Positions 15,991-23,381 of a stretch of DNA of 39,436 bases are shown piece by piece. The stretch comes from CAYVTV01 sp964454295. Lineage in GTDB: Bacteria > Bacteroidota > Bacteroidia > Bacteroidales > GCA-2748055. The notes under the pieces are model-generated. The model was not told the DNA's origin, made no database searches, and saw only the letters and a program-made list of their open reading frames with translations. The stretch covers positions 1-39,436 of the forward strand of contig CAYVTV010000005.1 of the NCBI GenBank assembly GCA_964454295.1, given 5' to 3'. A program made the position numbers and the translations under genes. The first letter of the stretch is position 1; the number at the start of each line of letters is the position of its first letter.

Positions 15991-16773
15991 ATGAAAGTCA
16001 TAATTCTTTGCGGCGGTATGGGTACCCGCCTGCGTGAAGAAACCGAATATAAGCCAAAACCTATGGTGGAAATCGGTGGGAAACCGATTCTGTGGCACAT
16101 AATGAAGCATTATTCGTATTATGGATTTAAAGATTTTATCCTGGCACTTGGATATAAGGGAAATATAATCCGTGATTATTTTCTGAATTACTATTCATAT
16201 AGTTCCGATATTACTGTCAGTTTGCAGGACGGGGGTAAAGTAACTTACCACAATAACTCGATTAAGGATGATTGGAATGTGACACTTGTTGAAACAGGTT
16301 CTGAATCAATGACAGGCTACAGGGTTAAATTAGCTGGTAAATATGTTACAGAGGGAAATTTTATGGTCACTTATGGCGATGCTGTCTCAGATGTTAACCT
16401 GGAGGAATTGCTGAAGTTTCATACAACTCATGGTTTAACAGGAACAGTAACAGGAGTTTTTCCTCCCTCACGTTTCGGAGATCTTGAAACTAATGGTAAT
16501 AATGTAACAAAATTTTATGAGAAAGTAAAAGATCCCGACCGGCAGGAACCTATTAACGGAGGTTATTTTGTTTTTAAAAGAGAATTCCTTGATTTAATAC
16601 CTGAAGATTCTTCAGTTGATCTTGAGCGTTTGCCGATGAAAAAACTTACTGAAAAGTCGCAGCTTGCAATTTTCAGGCATAAAGGCTTCTGGCAGTGTAT
16701 GGATACCTATCGTGACAACCAGTTGCTTGAGAAGATGTGGAAGGAAAATCCGGTTTGGAAGATTTGGGATTGA
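15991..16773 (+). CDS. rfbF: glucose-1-phosphate cytidylyltransferase
   Basis: 260 residues. Converts glucose-1-phosphate and CTP to CDP-glucose, the first step of CDP-deoxyhexose synthesis. The nucleotidyltransferase signature CGGMGTRLREET (7-18) is followed by EYKPKPMVEIGGKPILWH with the catalytic-region Lys. Further matches are YGDAVSDVNL (Mg-binding Asp) and GFWQCMDTYRDNQLLEKMW at the C-terminus, diagnostic of RfbF rather than RfbA. Length is the family norm. The TGA stop is itself part of the gattgattgg repeat that follows. Paired with rfbG 141 nt downstream. Confidence 0.95.
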   Translation: MKVIILCGGMGTRLREETEYKPKPMVEIGGKPILWHIMKHYSYYGFKDFILALGYKGNIIRDYFLNYYSYSSDITVSLQDGGKVTYHNNSIKDDWNVTLVETGSESMTGYRVKLAGKYVTEGNFMVTYGDAVSDVNLEELLKFHTTHGLTGTVTGVFPPSRFGDLETNGNNVTKFYEKVKDPDRQEPINGGYFVFKREFLDLIPEDSSVDLERLPMKKLTEKSQLAIFRHKGFWQCMDTYRDNQLLEKMWKENPVWKIWD

Positions 16774-16803
16774 TTGGATGATTGGTTGATTGGTTGATTG
16801 AAT
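16768..16803 (+). repeat. gattg/gattgg word repeat, first copy
   Basis: About nine gattR words beginning within the last codons of rfbF (the stop TGA lies in the repeat). Same family as 18527-18568, and complementary to 19042-19126 and to the array inside rfbG. Confidence 0.8.
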
Positions 16804-16814
16804 GGAACACTGAT

Positions 16815-16901
16815 AACACAGATATGACTGATTTTCACAGATCAGATCAATATAAATCAGTGTAAATCAGTTAAATCAGTTAAATCAGTGTCATCTGTGT
16901 T
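16815..16901. repeat. imperfect inverted repeat of aacacagat...actgattt words
   Basis: 16815-16834 pairs with 16882-16901 (17 of 20 positions, by direct comparison); between them taaatcagt words repeat. It occupies the rfbF-rfbG spacer and may form a stem of about 20 bp. No promoter motif was seen here. Confidence 0.7.
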
Positions 16902-16914
16902 CTAATACTTTATA

Positions 16915-18009
16915 ATGCAAATCTTTAATAATTTCTTTAAAAATAAGAAGGTTCTTGTAACGGGTCACACCGGTTATAAGGGATCCTGGCTTACTATCTG
17001 GCTAAAGCAGCTGGGAGCTGAAGTAATCGGTATAGCTCTTGATCCAAAGACTGACAGAGATTTATTTCTTCTTGCAAAACTTTCAGATAAAATCAGAGAT
17101 TACAGGGAGGATATAAGAAACCTTGATAAAATTCAGGAGATCCTCACTCGTGAAAACCCTGAAATTGTCTTTCATCTTGCTGCACAGGCACTTGTATTGC
17201 CAGGTTATGAAAATCCTGTTTCGACATTCGAAACCAATATAATAGGTACAGTCAATATACTTGAAACTTGCAGACATTCCCCTTCCGTTAAGCAAATAGT
17301 TATAGTTACAACCGACAAAGTGTATGAGAATAAAGAGTGTATGACAGGCTACAAGGAAACGGATGCCCTTGGCGGTTACGATCCCTACAGCGCCAGCAAG
17401 GCCGCTGCGGAGTTAGTAACCCAATCCTACCGACTTTCCTTCACCCAATCACCCAATCAATCACCCAATCAATCAATCAATCAATCAATCTCTACCGCCC
17501 GCGCCGGCAACGTCATCGGCGGAGGCGACTGGTCAGAATACAGACTGGTCCCGGATTGTATAAGATCCCTGGAGGCCAATAAACACATAATAATCAGGAA
17601 TCCACTTGCTGTAAGACCATGGCAGCACGTTCTGGAACCGTTGGCCGGTTATCTACTTCTTGCTTTGAAAATGGCGGAAGACCCGGGTAAATATTCCGGA
17701 GCCTGGAATTTTGGACCCGATGAAAAAGATATCACAAAAGTTAAGGATGTGGTTGATTTGATTGTTTCACTTTGGGGCTCGGGGAAATGGGAGACTGATG
17801 ATGCTAATATGAAGTTACACGAAGCCGATTTGCTTAGACTTAATATCGATAAATCAAAGGATATATTAGGATGGAAACCGGTTTTGGATTTCAAAGAAAC
17901 TGTTCAGTGGACAGTAGAATGGTATAAAACTTACAAAGAATGCGATGTATATCAGCTTTGTATTGATCAGATAGAAAGATATATGAATAAATGGAGTTCA
18001 AAGAGCTAG
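16915..18009 (+). CDS. rfbG: CDP-glucose 4,6-dehydratase
   Basis: 364 residues, extended short-chain dehydrogenase. Converts CDP-glucose to CDP-4-keto-6-deoxyglucose. NAD-binding GHTGYKGSW (17-25), VTTDKVYENKE (131-141), catalytic YDPYSASK (155-162; Y158/K162), ARAGNVIGGGDW (195-206), RPWQHVLEP. Between SYRLSF and STARAGN, residues 177-192 read TQSPNQSPNQSINQSI. This is the direct translation of the caatcaatc/acccaatc repeat found in nearby spacers. Known RfbG proteins have a loop of similar length here with an unrelated sequence (from memory, roughly FxxxNYEQHG). The repeat is in frame, so the gene is intact, but the loop is replaced. The end overlaps the next gene by 19 nt. Confidence 0.93.
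   Translation: MQIFNNFFKNKKVLVTGHTGYKGSWLTIWLKQLGAEVIGIALDPKTDRDLFLLAKLSDKIRDYREDIRNLDKIQEILTRENPEIVFHLAAQALVLPGYENPVSTFETNIIGTVNILETCRHSPSVKQIVIVTTDKVYENKECMTGYKETDALGGYDPYSASKAAAELVTQSYRLSFTQSPNQSPNQSINQSISTARAGNVIGGGDWSEYRLVPDCIRSLEANKHIIIRNPLAVRPWQHVLEPLAGYLLLALKMAEDPGKYSGAWNFGPDEKDITKVKDVVDLIVSLWGSGKWETDDANMKLHEADLLRLNIDKSKDILGWKPVLDFKETVQWTVEWYKTYKECDVYQLCIDQIERYMNKWSSKS
17442..17490 (+). repeat. intragenic acccaatc/aatc repeat inside rfbG
   Basis: Near-continuous acccaatc and aatc words, the reverse complement of the gattgg repeats in the spacers. It encodes rfbG residues 177-192. An isolated acccaatcc at 17419-17427 just upstream could have been the seed. Confidence 0.9.
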
Positions 18010-18536
18010 GTATTGACGGATTGTTTGAGGTCAAACTTAAACCTCATGTCGATGAACGCGGATTCTTCATGCGAGCCTACGATATAGATGAATTTAGAAA
18101 GCATGGTCTGCAAAGGGAATGGGTACAGGAGAATCACTCTCGTTCTGAAAGGAAGGGGATAATCCGGGGTCTCCATTTCCAGGTTGAGCCATATTCTGAA
18201 ACAAAACTTGTAAGATGTATTAGGGGTGAAATATTTGATGTTGCTGTTGATCTGAGGAAAGGATCAAAAACATTCGGTAAATGGCATGGAGTATTTTTGT
18301 CAGAAGAGAATAAAAAGATGTTTTTTATCCCTCGGGGATTTGCGCATGGATTTTGCACTTTGACTGACATAAGTGAAGTCGTTTACAAAATTGATAATTT
18401 TTATTCTCCTGAGCACGAAAGAGGATTGCATTGGAATGATCCTGATCTGAATATTGATTGGCCGGTGAACGATCCGATATTGTCTGCTAAAGACCAGAAG
18501 AATATGACTCTAAAGGATTTTACGAGGATTGGATGA
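17991..18536 (+). CDS. dTDP-4-dehydrorhamnose 3,5-epimerase-like (RmlC family) epimerase
   Basis: 181 residues, RmlC-type cupin. Motifs: FKLKP-type start then DERGFFMRAY, RGLHFQ (59-64, catalytic His62), IFDVAVDLRKGSKTFGKW, FFIPRGFAHGF (His119) and the base-region VYK. In this place behind rfbF-rfbG the substrate is probably CDP-4-keto-6-deoxyglucose, epimerised at C3 and/or C5, as in the CDP-ascarylose and CDP-6-deoxyaltrose pathways; a dTDP-sugar cannot be excluded. No rmlA, rmlB or rmlD is present in the window. Start ATG lies within the end of rfbG (19-nt overlap). The TGA stop is inside the gattgg repeat. Confidence 0.85.
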   Translation: MEFKELGIDGLFEVKLKPHVDERGFFMRAYDIDEFRKHGLQREWVQENHSRSERKGIIRGLHFQVEPYSETKLVRCIRGEIFDVAVDLRKGSKTFGKWHGVFLSEENKKMFFIPRGFAHGFCTLTDISEVVYKIDNFYSPEHERGLHWNDPDLNIDWPVNDPILSAKDQKNMTLKDFTRIG

Positions 18537-18568
18537 TTGATTGATTGGTTGATTGGATGATTGAATTG
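18527..18568 (+). repeat. gattgatt/gattggatg repeat (left inverted arm)
   Basis: Runs from the last codons of the epimerase gene to 6 nt before the pseudogene ATG. 18551-18566 is the perfect 16-nt reverse complement of 19092-19107. Confidence 0.85.
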
Positions 18569-18573
18569 TAAAG

Positions 18574-19041
18574 ATGGAAGATAATTTGATAAATAGGAAC
18601 AGGAATATTAACAGAGGTTTCAGAAAGCTGTAGGTCTGGAAGGGAGCTATTGATTTCTTCGTATTCGTTAAGAAAAAATTAGATGTTATTTCCAGCATTT
18701 CTTTCAAAGTAAAAGCTCAGATTGAGGATTCTTCATTTTCAGTGCATTCCAATATAGCTGAGGGTTATGGAAGAAGATATCTGAAATAAAGTATTCAGAT
18801 GAACAGTATTGCTCTTGCTTCAGTGGCTGAAAATTATTCTCAGATTTATGCTCTTCTTAAAGCAGAAATTTTGGATCAAAGCTGGTTTGATGAATATGAT
18901 TCAATACACTATTCTCTTGAAAATAAACTAATTAATTATAATAAATCTCAAGTCAAACAATTGAAAGATAATTCTAATTGGGAAAATGATTATATCCTAA
19001 AAGATATTATGGAAGCATATGGCGCCGAAGATGCTGAATAA
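18574..19041 (+). pseudogene. four-helix-bundle protein (IVP-like) gene with two in-frame stop codons
   Basis: One continuous frame from ATG 18574 to TAA 19041 carries the family pattern GFRKL-stop-VWKGAIDFF, then FSVHSNIAEGYGRRYLK-stop-SIQMNSIALASVAENYSQ. The stops are TAG at 18631 and TAA at 18787. At these places relatives have Lys (KLKVW) and Glu (a YLK-E-S type sequence), so each stop can arise by one base change (AAG to TAG, GAA to TAA). No frameshift. The 80-residue frame from ATG 18799 could still produce the C-terminal half but lacks the first two helices. It is flanked by inverted gattgg/ccaatc arrays. Its subfamily (NIAEGYGR) differs from the other three copies in the window. Confidence 0.8.
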
Positions 19042-19126
19042 ACAATCACCACATCAATCAACCAATCATCCTATCATTCAATCATTTAATCATTCAATCA
19101 TCCAATCACCCAATCAAACAATCGTT
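19042..19126 (-). repeat. ccaatc/attcaatc repeat (right inverted arm)
   Basis: Almost entirely caatc, ccaatc and attcaatc words filling the space between the pseudogene stop and the aminotransferase start. It is complementary to 18527-18568; 19092-19107 is a 16-nt perfect match. Confidence 0.85.
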
Positions 19127-19131
19127 ATTTC

Positions 19132-20265
19132 ATGAACATTAGACTATTTAAACCATCCCTGGGAGAAGAGGAGTTACAGGCAATCAAAGAAGCTTTCGAT
19201 CGCTCGTGGGTAGGATTAGGTCCGAAAGTAGCAGAATTCGAAGAAGCATGGTCAAAATTCATAGGATGTAAAATGTCAGTTGGTGTAAACTCTGCAACAG
19301 CGGCCCTGCATCTCGCCCTTGCTTGTTTCAGGTTCTCTGAAGGTAAAAAAGTACTTGTGCCTTCCCTGACTTTTTCTTCTACTGCATCAGCAGTGCTCTA
19401 CAATAGGCTGATTCCTGTTTTTATTGATTCGGATCCGGTAACACTTGGGATGAGCCTGGAAGAACTGGATAAGAAATATGACAAAGACTGTGTTGCGGTG
19501 ATCCCGGTTCATTATGCCGGGCACCCTGTTCCGATGGATATTCTTGTTCCCTGGGCAAGATCAAAAGGGTTAAAGATAGTTGAAGACTGTGCACATACGG
19601 CAGGAGGAATATACAAGGGTAAATCACTTGGTACCTGGGGAGATATTGGCTGTTTCAGCTATGAGGAAAAGAAATGCATGACCACAGGTGACGGTGGCAT
19701 GATGGTCACAGATGACCCTGAACTATTCAGGGATGTAAAAGCAATGCGCTGGGTAGGTATTGACAAGGACAACTGGAAAACAGCACAAGCTTACACTACG
19801 GCAAATCATGATTCAATGCATTGGTTTTATGAACTGAATGTACTGGGATATAAATACAATATGAATGACCTTGCAGCTTCCATCGGTTTGGTTCAACTAA
19901 GTAGACTACCTGCATTTAATAATCGGAGGTCAGAAATTATAAAGAAATACATAGGTGGCATAAAACCTGTCAAGGTAATTGAACCATTAATCCCATTTGA
20001 ACCAGAGAATTACCCATATCAGATGTTTGGCATCAGGGCAGTCGAAAGAAATGAATTAATGATTTACCTGAAAAGTAAAGGAATAGCTACAGGTTGCCAT
20101 TACACTCCGCTATCTGTCCAACCATTATTCAAACGGTGGGGTAATAATTGTCCATTCATAGAAAAGGAATCTGATAAGTTTATAACCCTGCCCTTACATG
20201 CTGATCTGACGCATGAAGAAGTAAATTATGTAATTGAAGCACTAAATAATTTTAAAAACATATAA
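19132..20265 (+). CDS. DegT/DnrJ/EryC1/StrS-family sugar aminotransferase
   Basis: 377 residues, PLP-dependent fold type I. Transfers an amino group to a keto-sugar nucleotide. GVNSATAALHLAL (51-63) binds the cofactor phosphate, EDCAHTAGG (151-159) holds the ring-stacking/Asp residues, and Lys181 in EEKKCMTTGDGG is the Schiff-base lysine. Because Lys and not His is present, this is an aminotransferase and not an RfbH-type 3-dehydrase. Placed after rfbF-rfbG-epimerase, its likely substrate is a CDP-4-keto-6-deoxyhexose, giving a 4-amino sugar; this is inferred from position. The start follows the ccaatc repeat by 5 nt. An 82-nt gap separates it from the next gene. Confidence 0.88.
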   Translation: MNIRLFKPSLGEEELQAIKEAFDRSWVGLGPKVAEFEEAWSKFIGCKMSVGVNSATAALHLALACFRFSEGKKVLVPSLTFSSTASAVLYNRLIPVFIDSDPVTLGMSLEELDKKYDKDCVAVIPVHYAGHPVPMDILVPWARSKGLKIVEDCAHTAGGIYKGKSLGTWGDIGCFSYEEKKCMTTGDGGMMVTDDPELFRDVKAMRWVGIDKDNWKTAQAYTTANHDSMHWFYELNVLGYKYNMNDLAASIGLVQLSRLPAFNNRRSEIIKKYIGGIKPVKVIEPLIPFEPENYPYQMFGIRAVERNELMIYLKSKGIATGCHYTPLSVQPLFKRWGNNCPFIEKESDKFITLPLHADLTHEEVNYVIEALNNFKNI

Positions 20266-20347
20266 TATCCTAACAATCAAAAAATCAGCAACAAATAATC
20301 CAAGTGTTATAAAGTATCATAAATATACCGGATAGCCAGGATAATCC

Positions 20348-21307
20348 ATGTTAAGGTATAAAGAGTACAGGCTTATTAAACCTGATGAATCAATTTCAAA
20401 GCAGATCAGTCACCTGATAAAAACGAAAAATGGCTCCATATTTCATGAAGTTGAATTAAACAGAATAATTGAGAAGAAGTTTAACACTGAATTATTTTAT
20501 CTGGTAGATGATCCTGAAAATATTAAACATGCTGCAGTTATCCACATAACCAGGAAAAGATTTGGTATTAAGCAATATAGTATAAGGCCACTTTATGATA
20601 TCCCATATGCCGGTTTTATTGGAGATGCGATTATTGATTTAAATGAGTTTAGTGTTAATTGTTTTGAATCTTTTTGTTACGCAGGATTCCCTTATATTAA
20701 GAAACATGATGATTTGGATAATACATATTTCGGAGAAACAGCAATGGTCGATCTAACTCTAAATGAAGATGAGATTTTTAATAATGTAATCGCTTCTAAA
20801 AGGCGAAATATGGTAAGGAAGGCAATTAAGTCAGGTATTACTATTAACGCATACTTCGATTCTGAAGGATTAAATATTTTTTGGCCAATGTTGTCAGAAT
20901 TGCATAAAAAGTTAGGCTATGTTAATCTGACTTTTGATTATTATTATGAGTTGTTTCGTAAATTATCCTCAAAAAGGCAGGCATATGTTTTAATTGCTTT
21001 TAAAAATGAAATTCCAATTTCAGGATCTTTTATTATGGGCAACAAAAATTATATGCATTATTATAAGGGTGCTTCAGTGGGAAATATTAAAAACGAAGGG
21101 CAGGGAGAATTATTACAATGGGAAGCTATTAAAATATCCAAAAACTTAGGAGCTCAGAAATACGATTTATGTAACTTGAATAAAGGAAAACTACCAGAGA
21201 TCTACAGATTTAAGACTGGAATTTCTAAAGATATTTATCAGTATCAATATTTTTCATATAGTTCATTGTGTTATAAATTAATTGATCGAATTCTAAAATA
21301 CACATAG
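20348..21307 (+). CDS. FemAB/GNAT-type acyl- or aminoacyltransferase
   Basis: 319 residues, cytoplasmic. The second half (ASKRRNMVRKAIKSGI, LIAFKNEIPISGSFIMGN, then YYKGASVGN and a C-terminal YDLCNLNKGKLPEIYRFKTGI) matches the GNAT_6/FemAB-like fold, related to the enzymes that add amino acids to peptidoglycan bridges. In polysaccharide loci such proteins are presumed to acylate or aminoacylate amino sugars; donor and acceptor are unknown. It follows an aminotransferase that would create the acceptor amine. Its stop overlaps the next gene's GTG start by one base (TAGTG). A related protein is encoded at 29091. Confidence 0.7.
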   Translation: MLRYKEYRLIKPDESISKQISHLIKTKNGSIFHEVELNRIIEKKFNTELFYLVDDPENIKHAAVIHITRKRFGIKQYSIRPLYDIPYAGFIGDAIIDLNEFSVNCFESFCYAGFPYIKKHDDLDNTYFGETAMVDLTLNEDEIFNNVIASKRRNMVRKAIKSGITINAYFDSEGLNIFWPMLSELHKKLGYVNLTFDYYYELFRKLSSKRQAYVLIAFKNEIPISGSFIMGNKNYMHYYKGASVGNIKNEGQGELLQWEAIKISKNLGAQKYDLCNLNKGKLPEIYRFKTGISKDIYQYQYFSYSSLCYKLIDRILKYT

Positions 21308-21921
21308 TGAAAAGGATACTTAATAATATAATATTTAAGATTAAAAATCCTGATTGTATTCTTGATAATAGTGCAAGTGTATCAAGAAAATTTAAAGTTG
21401 GAAATAATTGTAAGATTGGAAGGGGTTGCATTTTGGCCTCAACAGTTACTTTAGGAAATAATGTAATTATTGGAGGGAATACCTGTCTTAAAAACTTGAG
21501 CGTAGGGAATAATACTATGATAGAGGGTGGAGTAAAAGTAGTAGGTCCAGGTAAAGGCAATATTTCAATAGGGGAAGAGTGTTATATTGGAGTTAATAAT
21601 GTTTTCGATACAAGTGATAATATAACCATAGGGGATTTTGTTCATATAGCAGGGCCTTCAACTGGTTTATGGTGTCATAGCAGTGCAGAAATGTGCATAA
21701 ACAGTATTCCTTTAGAAGATAAAAACAGGGATAAGTATAGACCTACAAGTCCAATTATAATTGAAAGTAACGTTTATATAGGTGGTAATTGTACAATATA
21801 TCCAGGAGTAAAGATAGGACATCATTCAATCATTGCTCCAAATTCAGCCGTTACCAAAGATGTCGAATCGTTTAAAATAATGGGGGGAGTTCCAGCCAGA
21901 ATAATAAAGAAAATAACTTGA
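21307..21921 (+). CDS. hexapeptide-repeat acyltransferase (left-handed beta-helix)
   Basis: 204 residues. Hexapeptide turns such as VGNNCKIGRGCILAS and LGNNVIIGGNTCL run through most of the chain; residues about 140-160 form an extended loop (SIPLEDKNRDKYRPTSP), followed by VYIGGNCTIYPGVKIGHHS and a C-terminal GGVPARIIKK typical of the family. Probably a trimeric O- or N-acetyltransferase acting on a sugar nucleotide. Start is GTG at 21307 overlapping the upstream TAG; no ATG is available upstream. The end overlaps the flippase start by 4 nt. Confidence 0.85.
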   Translation: MKRILNNIIFKIKNPDCILDNSASVSRKFKVGNNCKIGRGCILASTVTLGNNVIIGGNTCLKNLSVGNNTMIEGGVKVVGPGKGNISIGEECYIGVNNVFDTSDNITIGDFVHIAGPSTGLWCHSSAEMCINSIPLEDKNRDKYRPTSPIIIESNVYIGGNCTIYPGVKIGHHSIIAPNSAVTKDVESFKIMGGVPARIIKKIT

Positions 21922-23381
21922 GCAGTCTTAAACAAAAAGCAATTGCCGGAGCTTCATGGAGCATTACAGGCATGGTACTACATCAAGGGATTCAATTTGT
22001 AATAGGTATTATATTAGCCAGATTACTTCTGCCAGCTGAGTATGGTTTAGTGGCAATGGCTTTAGTCTTTATTACTGTTTCTTATGTTTTTGTAGACTCT
22101 GGATTTAGTTCTGCAATCATGCAAAGGAAAACCTTATCAAGTAGTGATCTGTCAACAGTTTTTTATCTGAATTTGGGTGTAAGTTTACTAGTATTTATAT
22201 TATTATATCTAAGTGCCAAATTAATCGCTGGTTTTTATAATGAGGTTCAACTGGTTAAAATAGTAAGGGTTCTTTCAGTAATTGTTATCCTTTATGCTTT
22301 AACAATTGTTCAAAACTCTATTATAAAACGTGATGTTAATTTTAAACTTAGAACCAGAATTGAATTAGTATCTCAAATTTTATCAGGTATTATTGCTATA
22401 TACTTAGCCTATAAGGGATATGGAGTATGGGCATTAATATGGAAAACATTGTTAAATCAGGTTTTTGTAAATATTCAATTATGGCTAAAGAATAATTGGT
22501 TTCCTTCGTTAGAATTTAGCAAAACTTCCTTTAGTGAGTTGTTTTCTTTTAGTAGTAAATTATTAATTTCGGGGATCATTGACAGGTTTTATAATCAGCT
22601 ACATAGGTTGGTTGTTGGTAAATTCTTCCCTGCTAATGAATTAGGATTTTACACTAGGGCTGAGCAATTCAATAATTTGCCATCACATGCCATTTCAAAT
22701 TCTTTAATGAGTTTTTTGCTACCCGTTTTTTCAAAAATACAGGATGAACCGGTACGCCTTAAAAAAGCAGCAAAAAAAGTCCTGAAAGTTGTAATGTTTT
22801 TTAATATTAATGCAATGATAATTATGGGCCTAGTCGCAGAACCAATGATAGAGGTTTTATTGGGGGAAAAATGGCTGGATTCAGTTCCTTATTTACAACT
22901 CTTAATTTTTGTAGGCATGTTTTATCCAATGCATGTCATAAATGTTCAGATATTGACAGCGTTGGGCAGATCTGATCTTTTCTTAAAAATTGAAATTTTA
23001 AAAAAAATAGTTGGTATACCATCCATTATCTTAGGCATTTTTGTTGGTATAAAAGAAATGATTTTAGGCATGATTGCTACATCATTAATTGCATTGGCAA
23101 TAAATACCTATTATACTCAAGATCTAATCAGATTCGGATTAATAGAACAACTGAAAAGCTTATCAAAGAGTTTTTTAATTTCTTTTACTTTAATTATCAT
23201 TTTTTTGCCTATAATATATTTTAACCCTTTCCCTGTAAATCAAATTGTAATTTTGATTTTTGTGCCTGTTATGGCATTTTTTATTATTTTATTGATGGCA
23301 AAGAAAATGAAAATGGAAGAATATTATGAAATTAAAACCATAATAATTGATAATGTAAATAAAAATGGTAATAAAAAATAA
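21918..23381 (+). CDS. wzx: lipid-linked oligosaccharide flippase (Wzx, MOP superfamily)
   Basis: 487 residues, about 12-14 hydrophobic helices. It begins SSLKQKAIAGASWSITG, then LLLPAEYGLVAMA, the standard opening of the WzxC-like/polysaccharide transporter family. Flips undecaprenyl-diphosphate-linked repeat units across the inner membrane. Start TTG at 21918 overlaps the upstream TGA (TTGA), indicating coupled translation. The end overlaps the next gene by 17 nt. The C-terminal region is very AT-rich, like the rest of the cassette. Confidence 0.9.
   Translation: MSSLKQKAIAGASWSITGMVLHQGIQFVIGIILARLLLPAEYGLVAMALVFITVSYVFVDSGFSSAIMQRKTLSSSDLSTVFYLNLGVSLLVFILLYLSAKLIAGFYNEVQLVKIVRVLSVIVILYALTIVQNSIIKRDVNFKLRTRIELVSQILSGIIAIYLAYKGYGVWALIWKTLLNQVFVNIQLWLKNNWFPSLEFSKTSFSELFSFSSKLLISGIIDRFYNQLHRLVVGKFFPANELGFYTRAEQFNNLPSHAISNSLMSFLLPVFSKIQDEPVRLKKAAKKVLKVVMFFNINAMIIMGLVAEPMIEVLLGEKWLDSVPYLQLLIFVGMFYPMHVINVQILTALGRSDLFLKIEILKKIVGIPSIILGIFVGIKEMILGMIATSLIALAINTYYTQDLIRFGLIEQLKSLSKSFLISFTLIIIFLPIIYFNPFPVNQIVILIFVPVMAFFIILLMAKKMKMEEYYEIKTIIIDNVNKNGNKK

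Noticed and set aside
19132..20265. RfbH-type CDP-4-keto-6-deoxyglucose 3-dehydrase
   Set aside because: The Schiff-base position has Lys (Lys181) rather than the His characteristic of RfbH.
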